Shown piece after piece: positions 63,226-64,000 of a stretch of 64,000 nt of DNA. This DNA is from Todiramphus chloris collaris (taxonomy: Eukaryota; Chordata; Aves; Coraciiformes; Alcedinidae). Below the pieces are notes generated by a model. It was not told where the DNA came from. It searched no databases and saw only the letters and a list, made by a program, of their open reading frames with translations. Location of the stretch: the NCBI GenBank assembly GCA_025345505.1, contig JANVCC010000073.1:4539448-4603447 (forward strand), in the 5' to 3' direction. The translations under genes and the position numbers were made by a program. Position 1 is the stretch's first letter, and each line of letters starts with the position of its first letter.

Positions 63226-64000
63226 AAAATTAAAGTCTGGGTAGGGATTTGTGACTAGACTACATGAACCTCAAGGTGTTTGTCTCCTCAGCAACGCAAC
63301 GGGGAGGCAAATTTTAAATGCAATTATCTTCGGGTGTATTATAGTGTAATATTTGCATGCTCTCTTTATAAAACAGGCTCTTAGGGCATTTTCCCAACTG
63401 CTTTCCCTCTCTTTCCATTTGCCCTGCAGCTTATTTATGTTGATGTTTTCTTCTCTGAGTTTCTGGTTTCATTACGTAGCCTGTTGTTAATAGTAAGATG
63501 TGATGCAGTCAGATAACGTGTAGGGACACCAGAGAAGGTGAACACATGGTGACTGCAGCAATAAATGCAGTAATAAACTCGTGCATTTGTTAACTGTGTA
63601 ATCTGATTGTAAAGAGTAACTTGGAGAACTGAAACTGGACGGCAGAATTTCTGTGCTGAGTCACTTCATAACTAAGACGATCAGCGCTTGAAATGCAAGG
63701 GCCAGCTTTGAGTTCAGCAGTTTTAGATTGTTACAAATTCACGACTGTTAAACGAGTCCTAGTTTACCCTGGAGCGTACTGGGAAAGGATGGTGTCTGCT
63801 GTGCACGTGTGAATGGGAGAGAGATGTTCAGGAGAAGAAACAGGACTCCCTGAGCTGAATAAATATTGGTTGTGTTGCGCTTTTAGACTAAGATAAATAG
63901 CATTGTAGCTGGCATAGCTTGTGCCCTGAAAAATGCCATCTGGCTTAAAAACTCTGACTTGTTTAGTGACACTGAGAGTATTCAGAAGTGAGGAGTCTAA
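63226..64000. other. Unique non-coding sequence to the window end
   Basis: No gene, RNA or transposon is recognisable in the last 0.8 kb. Confidence 0.55.

Noticed and set aside
63025..63258. Phenylalanine/leucine-rich open frames
   Set aside because: They are translations of the polypyrimidine tract and have no coding meaning.

Overview
The window looks like non-coding nuclear DNA from a bird. The strongest evidence is the repeat content. There are six 5'-truncated CR1 retrotransposon copies, several ending in the CR1 signature of an ATTCTRTG-type 8-mer after an 'agaggtcccttccaaccc' block, and one solo LTR of an ERVL-like family that I know from many non-galliform birds. The assignment below class Aves is inference. 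The sequence is moderately AT-rich, with ordinary vertebrate simple repeats. I found no operons, CRISPR arrays or other prokaryotic features.

I cannot support any complete protein-coding gene. The longest open frames (up to about 210 codons) are no more than expected by chance over 64 kb on six frames, or belong to CR1. The window is therefore either intergenic (gene desert) or lies inside a very long intron. The best single candidate for a host exon is 39254-39367 on the minus strand (114 bp, good splice sites, phase 1-1), at low confidence.

Layout. 1-4087 is unique sequence with two T-rich tracts. 4088-4707 is a plus-strand CR1 that still reads as about 150 codons of the ORF2 C-terminal region. 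4708-10180 is unique. 10181-10675 and 12732-13226 form a 495-bp inverted duplication about 99% identical, and the second arm sits inside the solo LTR (11783-13366, minus strand), immediately upstream of its TATA-like box. 13367-28623 is mostly unique, with a short CR1 at 22836-23040. 28624-37237 holds a TATCTC-type repeat and three minus-strand CR1 pieces. 37238-42230 contains the candidate exon and a plus-strand CR1 interrupted by a run of 19 G. 42231-55428 is largely unique. 55429-55500 is a decayed U2 snRNA-like pseudogene, followed by a perfect 25-bp tandem duplication. 55654-63086 is unique apart from a fragment at 60966-61020 resembling the tail of ancient L2/AmnSINE-type elements. 63087-63225 is a long pyrimidine-only tract.

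The most interesting structure is the 495-bp inverted duplication embedded in the LTR. Its arms differ by only four transitions, all within 47 bp, while the host LTR is clearly old. That points to a recent templated insertion or to ongoing gene conversion.
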